Counted from the stretch's first letter, positions 41,100 through 51,680 are shown. The stretch is DNA of 64,000 bases from Oscarella lobularis (GCF_947507565.1 NC_089180.1:2914001-2978000); one strand, 5' to 3'. The notes: generated by a model from the sequence alone, not told the origin. Made by a program: numbers and translations.

Positions 41100-42450
41100 C
41101 TAGTTAACTTCTTTTCCGCGCCATTTTACGTGATCCACATCTATGTTGAGAAAAGGAGGTGATATAACGTTGTTGAACCTTTTAGCGTCTTTGATTTTAG
41201 GTCCGGCGGCACAAAACCGTGTGTCGTCTTCGCGCAACGGTCTGAGAGACCAACTGTCGCTCCTTAGAGCGCTGCATTCCTTCCTTAGGGCTGTAATACC
41301 ATGCAAAGACATGGCCGACGTCCTTAATTTACATTCTTTGCTAAATTGCCAAGTAAAAGTTTTACTAAGTTGTTTCTAGCCGACGCTTTAAATAATCCGT
41401 ACAAGAGAGAAAGAAATTCATATTCTCCGAAACCCGACCCGACCAACCCTTTGCTGACTCAGCTCTCAGAGCCCGATTCTTTTTGCGCAGGTCATCAATT
41501 TGCTTCTGGGCAGCGGCTAGCTGTGACTTCGTTGCTGTCAGCTCGTCGACTGCTGCAAAAATTGAAAAGAGATCTTCAATTTTTGCAGCAGTCGAAGAGC
41601 CACTTGCCAGATGACCAGTTACAGTGTAACGTTCTACCGTCGCGACGAGATTGAACCAGTGCAGAGTCTTATCTGCTCTTCCAATTGTGACGTACTTTCT
41701 TTTGATCGTAAAATCGAGATTGTCACCGGTAATCTGATACGTGTATTTCCCTGAATCATATTCTCTTGTGCACGCAGAAGTCGCGTCGATCTCGTCCATG
41801 CTGGTTATGTCGTTACCGCCGCTGCCGTCACGTGAATTGTCGCTTTCGCCAACGCCGCTGTCATCTTCGTCGTCGTGGTCGTCGTCAGCAAATAAATCGC
41901 TGGCTTGAAGACAATCCGAAAACCGGCTCTTCGCATGATATGCTTTTGATAGCCGGAGAGGCCAGTCCAAGTTTGCAGTCATCTGTAGGAGCTTTCGCCG
42001 TACGCTATTTGGCGACATTGACACTCTTAGTCGGTTTAGGCGAATTGTCGTAGGTTTTTTTATTCCAGATTTCCACAACAGGATACCGATTACGTATTGG
42101 ACGGCAGACATTCGATTGTGGCAAAATAGCAGCAGCCATGCAGAGAGGCTCTTTGGAGTAGGCCACGTCGTCATGGCCTTCAGCCGCAACGAGAAGTCGA
42201 TGGAACATTAGCGTCTTTTCAGCTCGTTCGTCGTTAATTTCGTTAAAGAAAAACGTCTTTAAGTCGTTGCATGACGTAAGCTTCAAATTGAATTTTTTGT
42301 CACACTGTTTCTTAATTGATTTTGATAAGGAAATGGCAAATTCTTGTGTGAGCTGGACCGATTGCTGCAGCCAACAAACGCACACAAGTGCACCATTTCG
42401 GCGAGAAAGTAACAAAGAGTTTTCCGGATGTCCACTGGCACTTGAACTAA
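41100..42450 (-). pseudogene. Second copy of transposon-associated unnamed family (DUF6589-like)
   Basis: Minus-strand frames: 42415-42005 (FNEINDERAEKTLMFHRLLV), then a shift to 42189-41365 with RMSAVQYVIGILLWKSGIKK, RLNRLRVSMSPNSVRRKLLQ, an acidic stretch, and YTYQITGDNLDFTIKRKYVT followed by KTLHWFNLVATVERYTV. This last block resembles the DUF6589-type core of repetitive proteins in cnidarians and fungi. After a break, 41312-41100 carries KIKDAKRFNNVISPPFLNID, clearly homologous to the end of the gene at 24.9-26.4 kb. The middle GGGSF module is missing. At least two frame breaks make it non-functional. Confidence 0.65.
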
Positions 42451-43590
42451 TTATCTAGGCTTCGCCTACTGAAAACCCTCTCTATGTAACTCCGTTATTT
42501 GGCTTTGGGCACCTGATGCAACTTCTCATGCCTTTGTAGAGTTATCAGTGTAAAATTGTTTGCAAATGTGCTCAGGCTCTTTTTCGCCGACAGCCGCCTG
42601 TCCTACTTCATTAGCAAGGTGCAAGGAATAACGTCACACTCCGAGCATCGTGTGGCTAATATTAGAACGACATCTGACCGGCTATAAAACTGATCGTGGC
42701 CGTTGGCAAGACGTCGTTTACATTGAAAGGAAAAAAAGCATTGTCAAATTCGATATTTCCACCTGTTGTCGATATCGTTTTAGCGCATATTTGTCGTAAA
42801 AGGCCGTCAAAATTGCAAGGGTAGAGACAAAGTCAATCCACGAAAATGATAAGCGGTACGTAATTTTCTGACGTTACTCTCCTCGCATAGCTTTGCATCT
42901 GTCTAAGAGAGAAGTTGATTGAAGTCGCTCAAAGAAAGGGGAAAGAAAAAATTGTTGGAGAGAAATTCGAACCGTTTGCACCTGCAAGCTAGCTATCGCA
43001 CTTGCCAATAGAATAAAACAATTTCATACTTTTCTGTCTAAGGAGAATACAATGTGGCAGCTGTAGTCAGCCATCATGATCGGATCCTCTATAGGCATCT
43101 TAATTCGAGTGAGAAGAGCTAAACATAGAAAGATCAAACATTTTCACAATGAATGCTACATTATAAAAGACCTCAATGATGGAAAATCAAAACTGCTTTG
43201 CTGGCATATCTGGACAGTAGGAATGGGCATGTGAAAAGTCGCTCCGTTCGTGAAAAGGGCGAACAATGATATGACGCGAATTCTGATTGCGAGTACTGTA
43301 CGGGAGCAGCACTAGCAAATTTACGAGGCCGTGCTTTCTACCGTTCGTGCAAAAATGCTAAAATGCGGACAGTCCACCATCTATCTGAGGTCTTTAAGTT
43401 TTGCCTAATTGCAAATAATTATACGATAAGTATTATTACACGGTTATTTACAGTGCCAATCGCCAATAACTTTCAAAGTCTACAAGAAGCTATATCGTTT
43501 TAAATTTCGCGAGAAAGCCTCTCGAATGCATCGCCAGATTCAGGAAAGCTTAAACTATCTTTGGGGTCGGTCCAAGAATCATAAAACGTT
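42451..43590. other. No gene recognised
   Basis: This is about 1.1 kb with no ORF over 60 codons on either strand. It is the emptiest stretch of the window; I see no repeat shared with other parts. Confidence 0.45.
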
Positions 43591-43869
43591 GTTAGTTCTT
43601 ATGCCAATAAAAAGGAGCTTTTTGATCACGTGCATTGACGCCAAAAAAGGAAAAGTCATGGCAACGCCAAAACGCGGTATCCGTTAAAAAAATAGTTAGA
43701 AGCGGTTTTTTTGATCTCGACAATTCTTTGATTTTGTCCTGTTTCTTTCACTAGGCCAGTACGTTCTGACATACAGAAACTTAGGCGCAGTTGAAGCTTA
43801 AAAACTCAGATACGCAGATTTTGAAGATGTTTCTTTGTCGCTAACGCGCGCGCATCTTCTCCTCGCATT
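43591..43869. repeat. ~280-bp repeat, copy 2 (copy 1 at 3664-3950)
   Basis: It is homologous to 3664-3950 in the same orientation, with a 13-bp gap near 43695 and a further gap near 43800. It ends about 40 bp before the ATG at 43911. Confidence 0.75.
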
Positions 43870-43910
43870 CTCTTGCCTTTTCTCGCTTTATTTGTCGTTA
43901 TTGCTGTAAA

Positions 43911-44526
43911 ATGGGCAGAAAATCTAAATCCAAACGTGCTGGCTTCCGTGAAACTCAGTTCCAGACGATCGTCGCGTCTCGAAGTACAACGAGGGAAGAA
44001 CCGGAAGCGTCTACATCATCCGGAATAGCGTTGACAAAGTTTCGGAGCATTCCGCGGAGGGACAGTCGGGGAAAAAGCTCAGCAACGCGGATGGTTTCGG
44101 TGTACAATCTGACTAAGATTAACCATTACGTCGGTCCCGCCCGGCGTACACACTCCAAACTGATATGGTGACATTCCGAAGGAATCTTGTTCTCCAGAAC
44201 CGACACTGCTGCTTTAGCGACGAGACGCCAAAAAATATTTCCAACTGCTATCGGCCCGACATCCGAAATACTCTTCTTGAGTGCGATCAGCCTTGTACCA
44301 GCCAAAAGCGGGGCGACGGCAGCAGGGACTTCTCACTCTTGAAAAGGCCGTAATCAATATAGAGCAGCGAGATTTTGCACCGGGAATTACGTACGTTGCG
44401 TTATCTCGAGTGCGTAATTTAGATGACTGCCTAATTCAAAGCTTTGACTTTGAGCGTATTGCTCATTTAAACAAGTCAAAAGTTATAAACTACGTTCAAG
44501 AGAAAATCGACGCTTGGCGAAACTAG
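43911..44526 (+). pseudogene. Helitron/PIF1-type element fragment with helicase C-terminus
   Basis: The ATG at 43911 opens a basic 86-residue frame (MGRKSKSKRAGFRETQFQT) of unknown role. A separate frame up to 44526 has LTLEKAVINIEQRDFAPGIT and YVALSRVRNLDDCLIQSFDF, the motif V/VI end of PIF1-like superfamily 1 helicases as found in Helitrons. Frameshifts near 44170 and 44320 disconnect them, and the Rep nuclease and most of the helicase are absent. A matching upstream piece of such a helicase is on the minus strand at 48345-48770. Confidence 0.72.
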
Positions 44527-44536
44527 CCAAACAGTC

Positions 44537-44858
44537 TATATCTTTTCAGCAAACGTCACATTTGTTTACGATTTTTTCACCAAGTCAGAAGAAGAGCAGA
44601 AGCAGCTGCCAGAGCTGTTGGATAGTGATGATACCACAGACGCTTCTGACTTGGATGAAAACACTAGCCCTATTACATTCAAAGGAAACAAACGTACCGG
44701 TAGTGATAAACAAAGTAATATTGCCAACGGCAGTTTAAAACCGCCAACTAGAGTACACATGCAGGGTACTGCGTCGCCTCCTCTGCCTCCTGTTCGAAAA
44801 CCTTCTCGAAAGAGCAGAAAAATATTCAAAACGCAGTACAGGAACCCACGTCTTTGAT
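44537..44858 (+). CDS. Hypothetical exon, acidic then Pro/Lys-rich
   Basis: An open frame after the helicase tail: ANVTFVYDFFTKSEEEQKQL, then DSDDTTDASDLDENTSPITF, then a Pro/Arg-rich tail ending RNPRL-stop at 44858. TATATCTTTTCAG before 44549 looks like a splice acceptor, so this could be a 3' exon. No family is recognised. Confidence 0.3.
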
Positions 44859-44975
44859 GCCTCTTTTTCACAAACAAGGCCTGGAAGAGACCGACATGGT
44901 AGAATTCAATCGGATCCCTACCCAGTTTGCTGTCTTGGAAAGTGACGCGTACAATACGTATTGCAACACAGCAAT

Positions 44976-45465
44976 TTAGGTGTCTTGAACCACAGATGTA
45001 ACTATTTGTAACGATATGCGTGGATGTATTGGTGAACCCTCCTTGAGCCACTTCGGCTGACGAAGAGGACGTCCGTACGAGCTGACTTTCACTGGAGTCG
45101 AGGCAGGTGTTGGATTGGTTGACTCACTAGACGAACGTTGAGTCGAGACTGGCGACGACGGTTGGGACGACGGTTGAGACGACGGTTGAGTTGTCGGCGG
45201 TGATTCTGATCGCTGACTTTCCGGCTGCTGCGGTTCCGGTTTCTGAGATTCCGGTTGCGTGTTCGGGTGCTGTGGCATTATCGATTTTGCTTGAGCGGCC
45301 TGTGACTGCACTACCGGCGGAGTTAGCTCGAGTTGCTTCTCCATTTCATCACTCGGGTTTTCTTCCGACGTGAGACGCAGCTGACGACGGTTTCGACGGT
45401 AGACGTAATCTCCACAGCTAACTCTGAATGAACGATTGCTGAGCTTCTTTAGGCATCGAGCTGTG
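44976..45465 (-). pseudogene. Gypsy integrase C-terminal tail (minus strand)
   Basis: Minus reading from 45465: ARCLKKLSNRSFRVSCGDYV, YRRNRRQLRLTSEENPSDEM, then a Pro/Gln/Ser-rich linker (QPSSQPSSQPSSPVS repeat) and SYGRPLRQPKWLKE near the end, stop at 44976. This is the tail of a Gypsy integrase after the catalytic core. The tail at 63.36-63.96 kb shows the same RSYVV..YRRNRRQIRR layout, so they are sister families. The core domain is cut off at 45465, where a plus-strand LTR begins shortly after. Confidence 0.82.
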
Positions 45466-45506
45466 GAGTTGGACTATAGTAGTAAGGACCCTACGGTAGG
45501 GATGCA

Positions 45507-45617
45507 TGTTACGTCACACGATAGTATATAAGGAGAGGGACTTTCCTTAGAGAGGTCTTCCACCTGTAGACGAATAAAGAGGGCACACCCCCAACCGCTA
45601 CAGAGCAGGCCATTACA
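45507..45617 (+). mobile_element. Gypsy LTR with TATA box and poly(A) signal
   Basis: This is a 111-bp candidate LTR beginning TGTTACGTCACACGATAG and ending CATTACA (TG...CA). It carries TATATAAGG at 45526 and AATAAA at about 45572. It is followed at once by a primer-binding site, TGGTGTCAGGAGT (45618-45630), complementary to a tRNA-Leu-type 3' end, and by the gag start at 45634. The left boundary is inferred from TG and could lie further left. Confidence 0.75.
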
Positions 45618-45633
45618 TGGTGTCAGGAGTACG

Positions 45634-46116
45634 ATGGCGGAATTCCATCTAAAGACCCCGAACAAATTCGACTTCAAACGTACGGAATCGTGGCCGGACT
45701 GGATCGAGCGGTTTGATCGCTACCGGGAGGCGTCCGGTCTCAGCGCAAAAGGCGGTCCCCAACAAGTCGCAACGCTCGTCTACACAATGGGAGGCGACGC
45801 GGAAAAGATCCTGAAGTCGTTCTCACTCACAGCAGACGAAAAGAAGGATTACGACACCGTGAGAGAAAAATTCGACGGACATTTCGTGCTAAGAAGGAAC
45901 GTCATCTACGAAACCTGCGTCTTTCGCATGCGACAGCAGCGCGCGGACGAACCAGCAGAAGAATTTTTCACGGCGCTTTACTCTCTATCGGAGTACTGCG
46001 GTTTCGGTGATCGGCGGGAAAAAGAGATCATGTATCAACTAATTATCGGTACGCGCCACGCCCGTCTATCGAAGAAAATGCAGCTCGAAGACGGAATGAA
46101 GGCCGATGCACACTAG
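45634..46116 (+). CDS. Gypsy gag, intact start, truncated 3'
   Basis: The ATG at 45634, 4 bp after the primer site, starts a clean 160-residue frame: MAEFHLKTPNKFDFKRTESW, DWIERFDRYREASGL, VYTMGGDAEKILKSF, YDTVREKFDGHFVLRRNVIY, FFTALYSLSEYCGFGDRREK. This is typical Gypsy capsid sequence with no internal damage. It stops at 46116 where CGTAA repeats of the adjoining Harbinger element begin, so an insertion has truncated it. Zinc knuckle and pol are not found on the far side. LTR, PBS and gag are all in register, so this was a recently intact element. Confidence 0.9.
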   Translation: MAEFHLKTPNKFDFKRTESWPDWIERFDRYREASGLSAKGGPQQVATLVYTMGGDAEKILKSFSLTADEKKDYDTVREKFDGHFVLRRNVIYETCVFRMRQQRADEPAEEFFTALYSLSEYCGFGDRREKEIMYQLIIGTRHARLSKKMQLEDGMKADAH

Positions 46117-46190
46117 CGACGTAACGTAACGTAACGTAACGTAATGTGACGTCACAATTACGCAACGTAACGCAACGTAACGCAACGTAA
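46117..46190 (+). repeat. (CGTAA)n/(CGCAA)n subterminal repeat
   Basis: Five CGTAA units, then TGACGTCACAATTACG, then alternating CGCAACGTAA. It lies between the truncated gag and the Harbinger gene and is probably the 5' end of the Harbinger element. Confidence 0.7.
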
Positions 46191-46203
46191 GGGGCATTCA
46201 CAC

Positions 46204-47508
46204 TTGCTAATTGAACAATTGACAATGGGGCGTGTGAATCGCAGGCGGCGTTTGCTTTTGCTTCTTCTCCTACGCCGAAGGCAGCGTCGCGAGCGTCAAA
46301 AAAGGGAGTGGGTACGAAAAATTAATCAATCAAGGGAAGAAAAGGGAGAGTATCATAGCCTTATCAGCGAAATGCGAATATCGGACAATGAAAGTTTTTA
46401 CAAATATTTTCGGATGACGCCTTCTCGATTTGATCATCTTTTAAGTTTAATTGGGCCATCTATTTCAAAACCATCAACAACATTTCGAAAGTCTATCTCT
46501 GCGGGGGAAAGGCTAGCTATTACTTTACGCTATTTAGTAACAGGGGATTCTATGCAAACTATCGCCTTTAGCTATCGCGTCGGACATTCTACCGTCTGTA
46601 AAATTATTTCTATTACTTGCGCAGCTCTTTGGGATATTCTACGGCCTCTATATATTCGCACGCCAAAAAGCGCTACTGACTGGAAAGAAATTAGTTACGA
46701 ATATGAATCACTATGGAACTTTCCTCGTTGTATTGGCAGCATCGACGGCAAGCATATTGTTATTCAAGCTCCCAAAGGAGGAGGGTCGATGTATTTTAAC
46801 TATAAACATACTCACAGTATAGTACTCCTTGCGACTTGCGACGCCAAATATTGCTTTACCTTACTCAACATAGGCGATTATGGAAGCCACAGCGACGGTG
46901 GTGTGCTGCGCAATTCGGCTTTTGGCAAGGCATTAGAGCGCGGCCAACTTCAGCTTCCGCCTCCTGAGCCAATAGCCGGAAGCGGGTCGGAGACACCTAT
47001 GCCCTACGTTTTCATTGGCGACGCCGCATTTCCCCTACGACAAAATATTCTTCGTCCTTATCCTAGCGCGCATTTAACAGAAGCGCAAAAAATATTTAAC
47101 TACAGATTGTCACGCGCACGACGAGTTATCGAGAACGCATTTTGAATAATGGCTTCAAGGTTTCGCATTTTTAGAAGAGTGATTATAGTTGATCCAGAAA
47201 AAGTCACAAAAATTACTCAGGCAACATGCGTGCTTCATAATTACCTTATAATATCAGAACAGAAATCATCTCAGCAAGATCATCTTTACTGCCCATCCAA
47301 TTACGTTGATCAAGAAGATGATTCAGGACATTTTATACCTGGACAGTGGCGAGAAGAAGATAGGTCCTCTGCTCTAGCAGACAATATTCGGCTTGCAGGC
47401 AATCGAGCGTCTTCTTCAGCTATAACTGTTCGTGAACAATTTTGCACCTATTTTTTTGTTTTGCTGTTGTCTGGGGCATGGCGTTTCTGCTTTTGTGGCC
47501 CTGGCTGA
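46204..47508 (+). pseudogene. PIF/Harbinger transposase, complete except one stop
   Basis: One frame of 434 codons with a single TGA at 47143. It has an Arg-rich N-terminus, SDNESFYKYFRMTPSRFDHL (HTH-like), RLAITLRYLVTGDSMQTIAF, WNFPRCIGSIDGKHIVIQAP (first D), NIGDYGSHSDGGVLRNSAFG (second D), YVFIGDAAFPLRQNILRPY, SRARRVIENAF-stop-IMASRFRIFRR (catalytic E in VIEN), then VTKITQATCVLHNYL. Relatives have Gly at the stop, so GGA became TGA. All catalytic residues are intact. Harbinger elements also need a Myb/SANT-like partner protein; none is seen here. The fragment at 32.6-33.0 kb is a cousin. Confidence 0.93.
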
Positions 47509-48050
47509 CTTGTTCGTGTCTGCTGTTGTGTGTTACAAGTGCTGGATCGAGGGAGAAAAAGAGTACGCTATGGCGGAATTGTTCTTCGGCATCATTTCAG
47601 CGGTGTTATCATCCTTGATGCAGTCACAGTAGACCTACTAGCTGTTCGCGTACGAGAACCTTTCAACCAAGGTGCGGTTGACTTGCTATAGCTAGAGGCT
47701 GCGAGTGTTTTGCAGCTGCACCACCTCCTTCTTTCTGCCGCGGGTCTATACAGTCAGTAGTAGGAATGACTATTTTGTGTTCATGAGTGCGTACAGAAGG
47801 TTTTCCTGTTCATGCGGGAAAAGAAAATGAGATGCGTAGTTTCGCTTTCTTCGAGCGAAGGGGTTCGGCCTTTACCTATGCATGCACGTTGTGCATGCTT
47901 TCTCATCTAATTAATTAATAAAGGGACTTGGAAGCAATTAGAATATCAGACGACGTGGCAGGGAAATTTTCTTTTCCAATCCGAACTTTCCCTATAAAAG
48001 GAAGAACGTTGCTACGAGAACCAGTATCCAGAAAAACCGCGTCCCCCGTT
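47509..48050. other. No gene recognised
   Basis: It contains a palindromic CATGCACGTTGTGCATG near 47880. The minus-strand word VFLDTGSRSNVLPF (about 48040) recalls a protease active site but lacks the rest of the fold. Confidence 0.35.
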
Positions 48051-48338
48051 ATGAGCGCCCGCCTTGCCTTTCTTAGCGCAGTCCTCCTCGCCGTCACTGG
48101 TGTTATTGAGCACTACATCGCTGGCGACATCGATTCGAGACTGGCGCGCAAAGAGTACCTATCTGATCTGAAGTCTGTTCTCGAAGCAGGAGCTAAATGG
48201 GCCTTCGGTGGAGCGGTTGCCCACGCATGCATGTGTGCGGGAATGTGCCTTTGCTGCTGTTGTGAAAAACACGAAGATGCGAAAGCCGCTTCTGCTTTCG
48301 ACTTTGGTCAACTTTGTTGTGCAAAGCATTTGGTCTGA
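48051..48338 (+). CDS. Small Cys-rich membrane protein, hypothetical
   Basis: The ATG at 48051 gives 95 residues. Residues 2-20 are hydrophobic (SARLAFLSAVLLAVTGVIEH), consistent with a signal peptide or anchor. A charged middle follows. A second hydrophobic Cys-rich segment near residues 60-76 (WAFGGAVAHACMCAGMCLCC) ends in CCEKHED, a possible palmitoylation cluster. The frame is open upstream to 47928. Part of its 3' end overlaps, on the other strand, the decayed end of a Helitron-type helicase, so it may be a fortuitous ORF. Confidence 0.3.
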   Translation: MSARLAFLSAVLLAVTGVIEHYIAGDIDSRLARKEYLSDLKSVLEAGAKWAFGGAVAHACMCAGMCLCCCCEKHEDAKAASAFDFGQLCCAKHLV

Positions 48339-48344
48339 AGGCTG

Positions 48345-48770
48345 AGACATACCGTTTTTAACGTTTGTCCTTGCGATTTGTTAATTGACATCGCAAACGA
48401 CAGCTTTACTGCAGCCTCTTGAAGGGAATGGTGCAATCGGAGGGAATTAGAGAAATGCGAGGAATAAAAACGCTATCGCCTGCGTACTGCCCTGTGCAAA
48501 TTTTGGCCTCTACAACATTGGGGCACAATCGCACGACAGTCAACTTTGTTCCGTTGCAGAGTTTCGGAGCATCGATGTTGCGCAAGAGCATTATTGGCGC
48601 GCCCATTTTGAGTGCCAAAGTGTATGAAGGAAGTCCGGAAGGATTAAGTGAATTTAGAATTACGGTTGGATAGTTCACGGCTTCGTCGGGTTCAAGAGTC
48701 GTATCAACGGAAAGATAAACTTTTGTTTTCAGGTAAGAGCTGAAGCATGGCGTCGTTTATTTGGTTGACA
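48345..48770 (-). pseudogene. Helitron-type PIF1 helicase fragment
   Basis: Minus reading: INDAMLQLLPENKSLSVDTT, YPTVILNSLNPSGLPSYTLA, LKMGAPIMLLRNIDAPKLCN, GTKLTVVRLCPNVVEAKICT, DSVFIPRISLIPSDCTIPFK, then after a short frame break KLSFAMSINKSQGQTLKTVC. These are the 2B and motif V regions of the PIF1-like helicase fused to Rep in Helitron rolling-circle transposons. The Rep part, Walker motifs and element ends are absent. The motif VI block that should follow is missing here but present at 44.3-44.5 kb on the other strand. Confidence 0.88.
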
Positions 48771-50330
48771 GGGTTCAAACCTTTTGAAGCTTGTCGTATC
48801 TAGGATGTCCGTTTGGCAGTTCGCTTGCCGGATCACAAACACGAAAAAACTTTGCCAAAATCTACGGAATATATTGTATTGAAAAATTGTCTGTTCCAAG
48901 AAAATTTACCTCGTAAGTGTCATCACATCTGACAAATTGCAACTAAGTATTGTAATAGCCCTTTGCCAATGTAGTCTTGAATGCGAAGAAATCGCATGTA
49001 CCCCATTAGAATAATCAAGCCAAAAATGCCTTCATAAAATAATTGCTGATAAATAACCTTTGATATCTGACCTCATTACCTCAACGATGACTGGACTCCA
49101 TGATCGACTTTGTCCTGGAACATATTTTTCCGCCGCATTGAGATTGGTATTGACAACTATCATTTGGCAAAACTCTTTAGTAATTAAAAAAAGTAACTAA
49201 TAATCAATATTTCATAAAATTGTTGTCAAAAAGGATTACTTTATGGCGCCAATTTGGCCGCCTAAAATCCTTTGGACCCGATCTTGAGAAAAATTCTTCT
49301 CTTTCGACGTCTTCCAAGTCTTCTGTCCACTCGTCGCTATCGTCAAAGTCTTCCTGCTGAAATTGGCGTGTTGTCCCTCGCCCTCGACGTCTGCGTGTTT
49401 AATGCCTGGAATTAATTTTTTCGAAAGACTGTTGCTTCCTCTTGCTTTGCAACAAGCAGAAACTGTGTTGCGTGGTTTTTCAAATATAGTGCTAAGCACA
49501 CGGTAGACGTTTTCAAGACGTTGCCACCACATTAGAAAAAGCGTTGTTAGGGAGTGGTCATAAACACCAATATGTCTTTGTCTTCTTGCTCGTCGAGCGT
49601 ACCTTATTGAACCGCGCTGGATTTTTGTGAGTCTGTGTGTCTTTTGTGACACTCCGTATAGCGACGTCACCTGAAAACCGTTTTTGGACAGCTCATGCGG
49701 GCCGCTAGCGAAATTAGGCACCAAAATTACAAACAGATTTTCTCAGTTTGTCTCAAAAATCCTGACAATAAGTTTCCGCAGACTTCAGGTTCCACTGTAA
49801 CGCGATTCGGAAGGAGAGGAAGCACCCAGCATCAGCAAACAAAAGAGAACAGCCTACCTAGCCGCCTCGAGGCAACTTCCAAAACCACCGACTGAGCGAT
49901 AGTGGGACCGCGCCGGCTATCTTCTGTCTAAGTCCATCGGTTAGACCTCCGGGGTTGCATTGACTATGCACCGAACGCGGACGCGGACGCTTGCATGGAA
50001 AAGGCTGCCGATGACCCGACGTGTGACGTGAATGAAGTCGCCGCGGGAAGACTGTCGCGTGCTTGGCTGAGGGTTTGCATATACAATGACTGCTGCTGCT
50101 GAGACACGACAATAAAGCACGACTGTGCCGCTCGCAGGTCTCAGGCCGAATGACTTCTGTTCCGCAATGCGCGCGGGCGCAGCCGCGCGCGCGCGCCAAA
50201 ATCTCCCACTCCGTCACGGATATCAACCGACACCATGAAGTCGTTCGTTTGGACGACTTTACTGTCATGTAACTGCTTCTTTTCTGCCTAACTGTCCTCT
50301 CACATTATTTCTTAAGCTGTTCTCTTTCTA
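48771..50330. other. No gene recognised
   Basis: The longest ORF (49724-49236, minus; RYARRARRQRHIGVYDHSLT) is basic and unassigned. A GC-rich patch at 50160-50195 (GCGCGGGCGCAGCCGCGCGC) may be a CpG-rich repeat. Confidence 0.35.
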
Positions 50331-50344
50331 CATTCTTATCGATG

Positions 50345-50560
50345 CGATGGAGCGACAATCAGTCCATTTGAAAGTATAAAGGGCTTTGATGGCGAGACAC
50401 ACGCAGTTAATTGCAGCTTTCCAGATGCTTCCGGAGCAGCGAGTATTTGCCACAACCAACACCTAAGCGCAGCCGTTTTTGTTTCGTCTGGACGCGTCAC
50501 GTCGATCTCTGTTCCTCTCTTCAAAGGAACAGCCGTAGGACTTGGGCTGTAGACCGTTCA
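50345..50560 (+). pseudogene. Unassigned ORF before the cadherin relic
   Basis: The plus frame reads SIKGFDGETHAVNCSFPDAS, ICHNQHLSAAVFVSSGRVTS, then a stop at 50560. Beta-rich with two Cys, it may be an extracellular domain of the same decayed gene, but nothing is diagnostic. Confidence 0.25.
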
Positions 50561-50599
50561 AGGTGTTCAAATTATGTCGTTCTGATCGGCGGCGGGCGG

Positions 50600-50960
50600 C
50601 GGCGGCGAAAGACGGCGATTACCGTGACAGCGACAGACGGGAAACATCCGGCTAGGAAAACGACGGTGGACCTCGTAATTTCCGTCGTAGACGTCAGCGA
50701 TCACAGCTGAGCGTTTGCGCGTTCAAAGTATAGCGACAGGGTGCTGGAGAACGTAACTCAAAAGCGTCGTGCACGTCTCGACGTTGGATAAAGAGTCAGG
50801 TTAAAATGGCGACTTTTTCTACACGCTGAGTCCGTCCAGACTTCAATTTGATGTTCGATCCGACGGCTAGATCGTCGCCACGTGTAAAAAAAGAGACTAT
50901 CGTTTCGAGTATAGTTACGGAAGCAGAATACAGTACGAGGGTCGCCTCTTCGAATCAACA
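50600..50960 (+). pseudogene. Cadherin-repeat gene relic
   Basis: One frame reads TAITVTATDGKHPARKTTVD, LVISVVDVSDHS, stop, AFARSKYSDRVLENV. This is the end of one cadherin repeat and start of the next (A-x-D-G...V-x-D-V-N-D-N-x-P-x-F...Y...V-x-E-N). A shift near 50760 leads to VVHVSTLDKESG-stop-NGDF and FYTLSPSRLQFDVRSDG, matching D-K-D-x-G-x-N-G and F-x-V-x-x-x-G. Calcium-binding residues are partly kept (DVSDHS for DVNDNP). Stops at three places and a frameshift show decay. It probably derives from a host FAT/protocadherin-like gene. Confidence 0.6.
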
Positions 50961-51680
50961 TCTTACGCCATGCTATTCTGTATTGGAATGTGAGAATGTT
51001 ATTACCACGAATCCAAAATCACGCGAGTGTTAGCAATGTTGAAATGCTGTTGCATGACGGCAATTGATGTCACCTGCGAGAAGTACGTTTTCAACACATG
51101 GAACCAGAGGGAAAATGAAGCGAACGCTCACAGGGTACATCACTGAGGTTGTCAAATTAGCGAGCACCTGCGACTTCAAAGAAAAGAGCGACGCACGTGT
51201 ATAAGAGAAATTCGTTTAGGGAATGTTAGGGTTGTTCCTTTTAAAGCATTCGACATTTTCTGATCGCATTCATACATTTGTTTGTAGTGTATGACAAATG
51301 GCAACGACACTACTTTGAATACGTACAGCGGAATTCTCAAAAGTTTTTAAGTTTTTACCTATGTTGCGTCAACGCCTGCTTCGTTTTCGATTCTTTGAGA
51401 AAGAGGCTGCACATCTTTTGGCCATCTTCAGTAAAAAATCCCACAGTAGAACCTGCGCACTGCTATACTAAACACAATAAAAACTAAGAATTTTACTAAT
51501 CGCGGAAGTAATTTATTGTATCTGCATTTGCCATCTTCAATTTAACAAAATTAGCAACCTTTATTTCTTGTTTTTTGCCTCGCACCTTGCTGAAGTCGTT
51601 AATCAAGCTTCAAACGCAGATTAGGCATTCTTTCTTTGCTGCTACGTCAGGAACGTTTCATAATGTTGTTTGAATCCAAT
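50961..51680. other. No gene recognised
   Basis: This is AT-rich spacer with short ORFs only. Confidence 0.35.

Noticed and set aside
47915-48097. Minus-strand DTGS word as a retropepsin
   Set aside because: Only the four-residue word matches. The flap and the hydrophobic I-G-R/LDF block expected of a protease are missing.
49858-50268. Minus-strand 136-residue Arg/His/Cys-rich ORF
   Set aside because: The composition reflects a GC-rich patch (CGCGCGCG). No motif was recognised and there is no homologous copy in the window.
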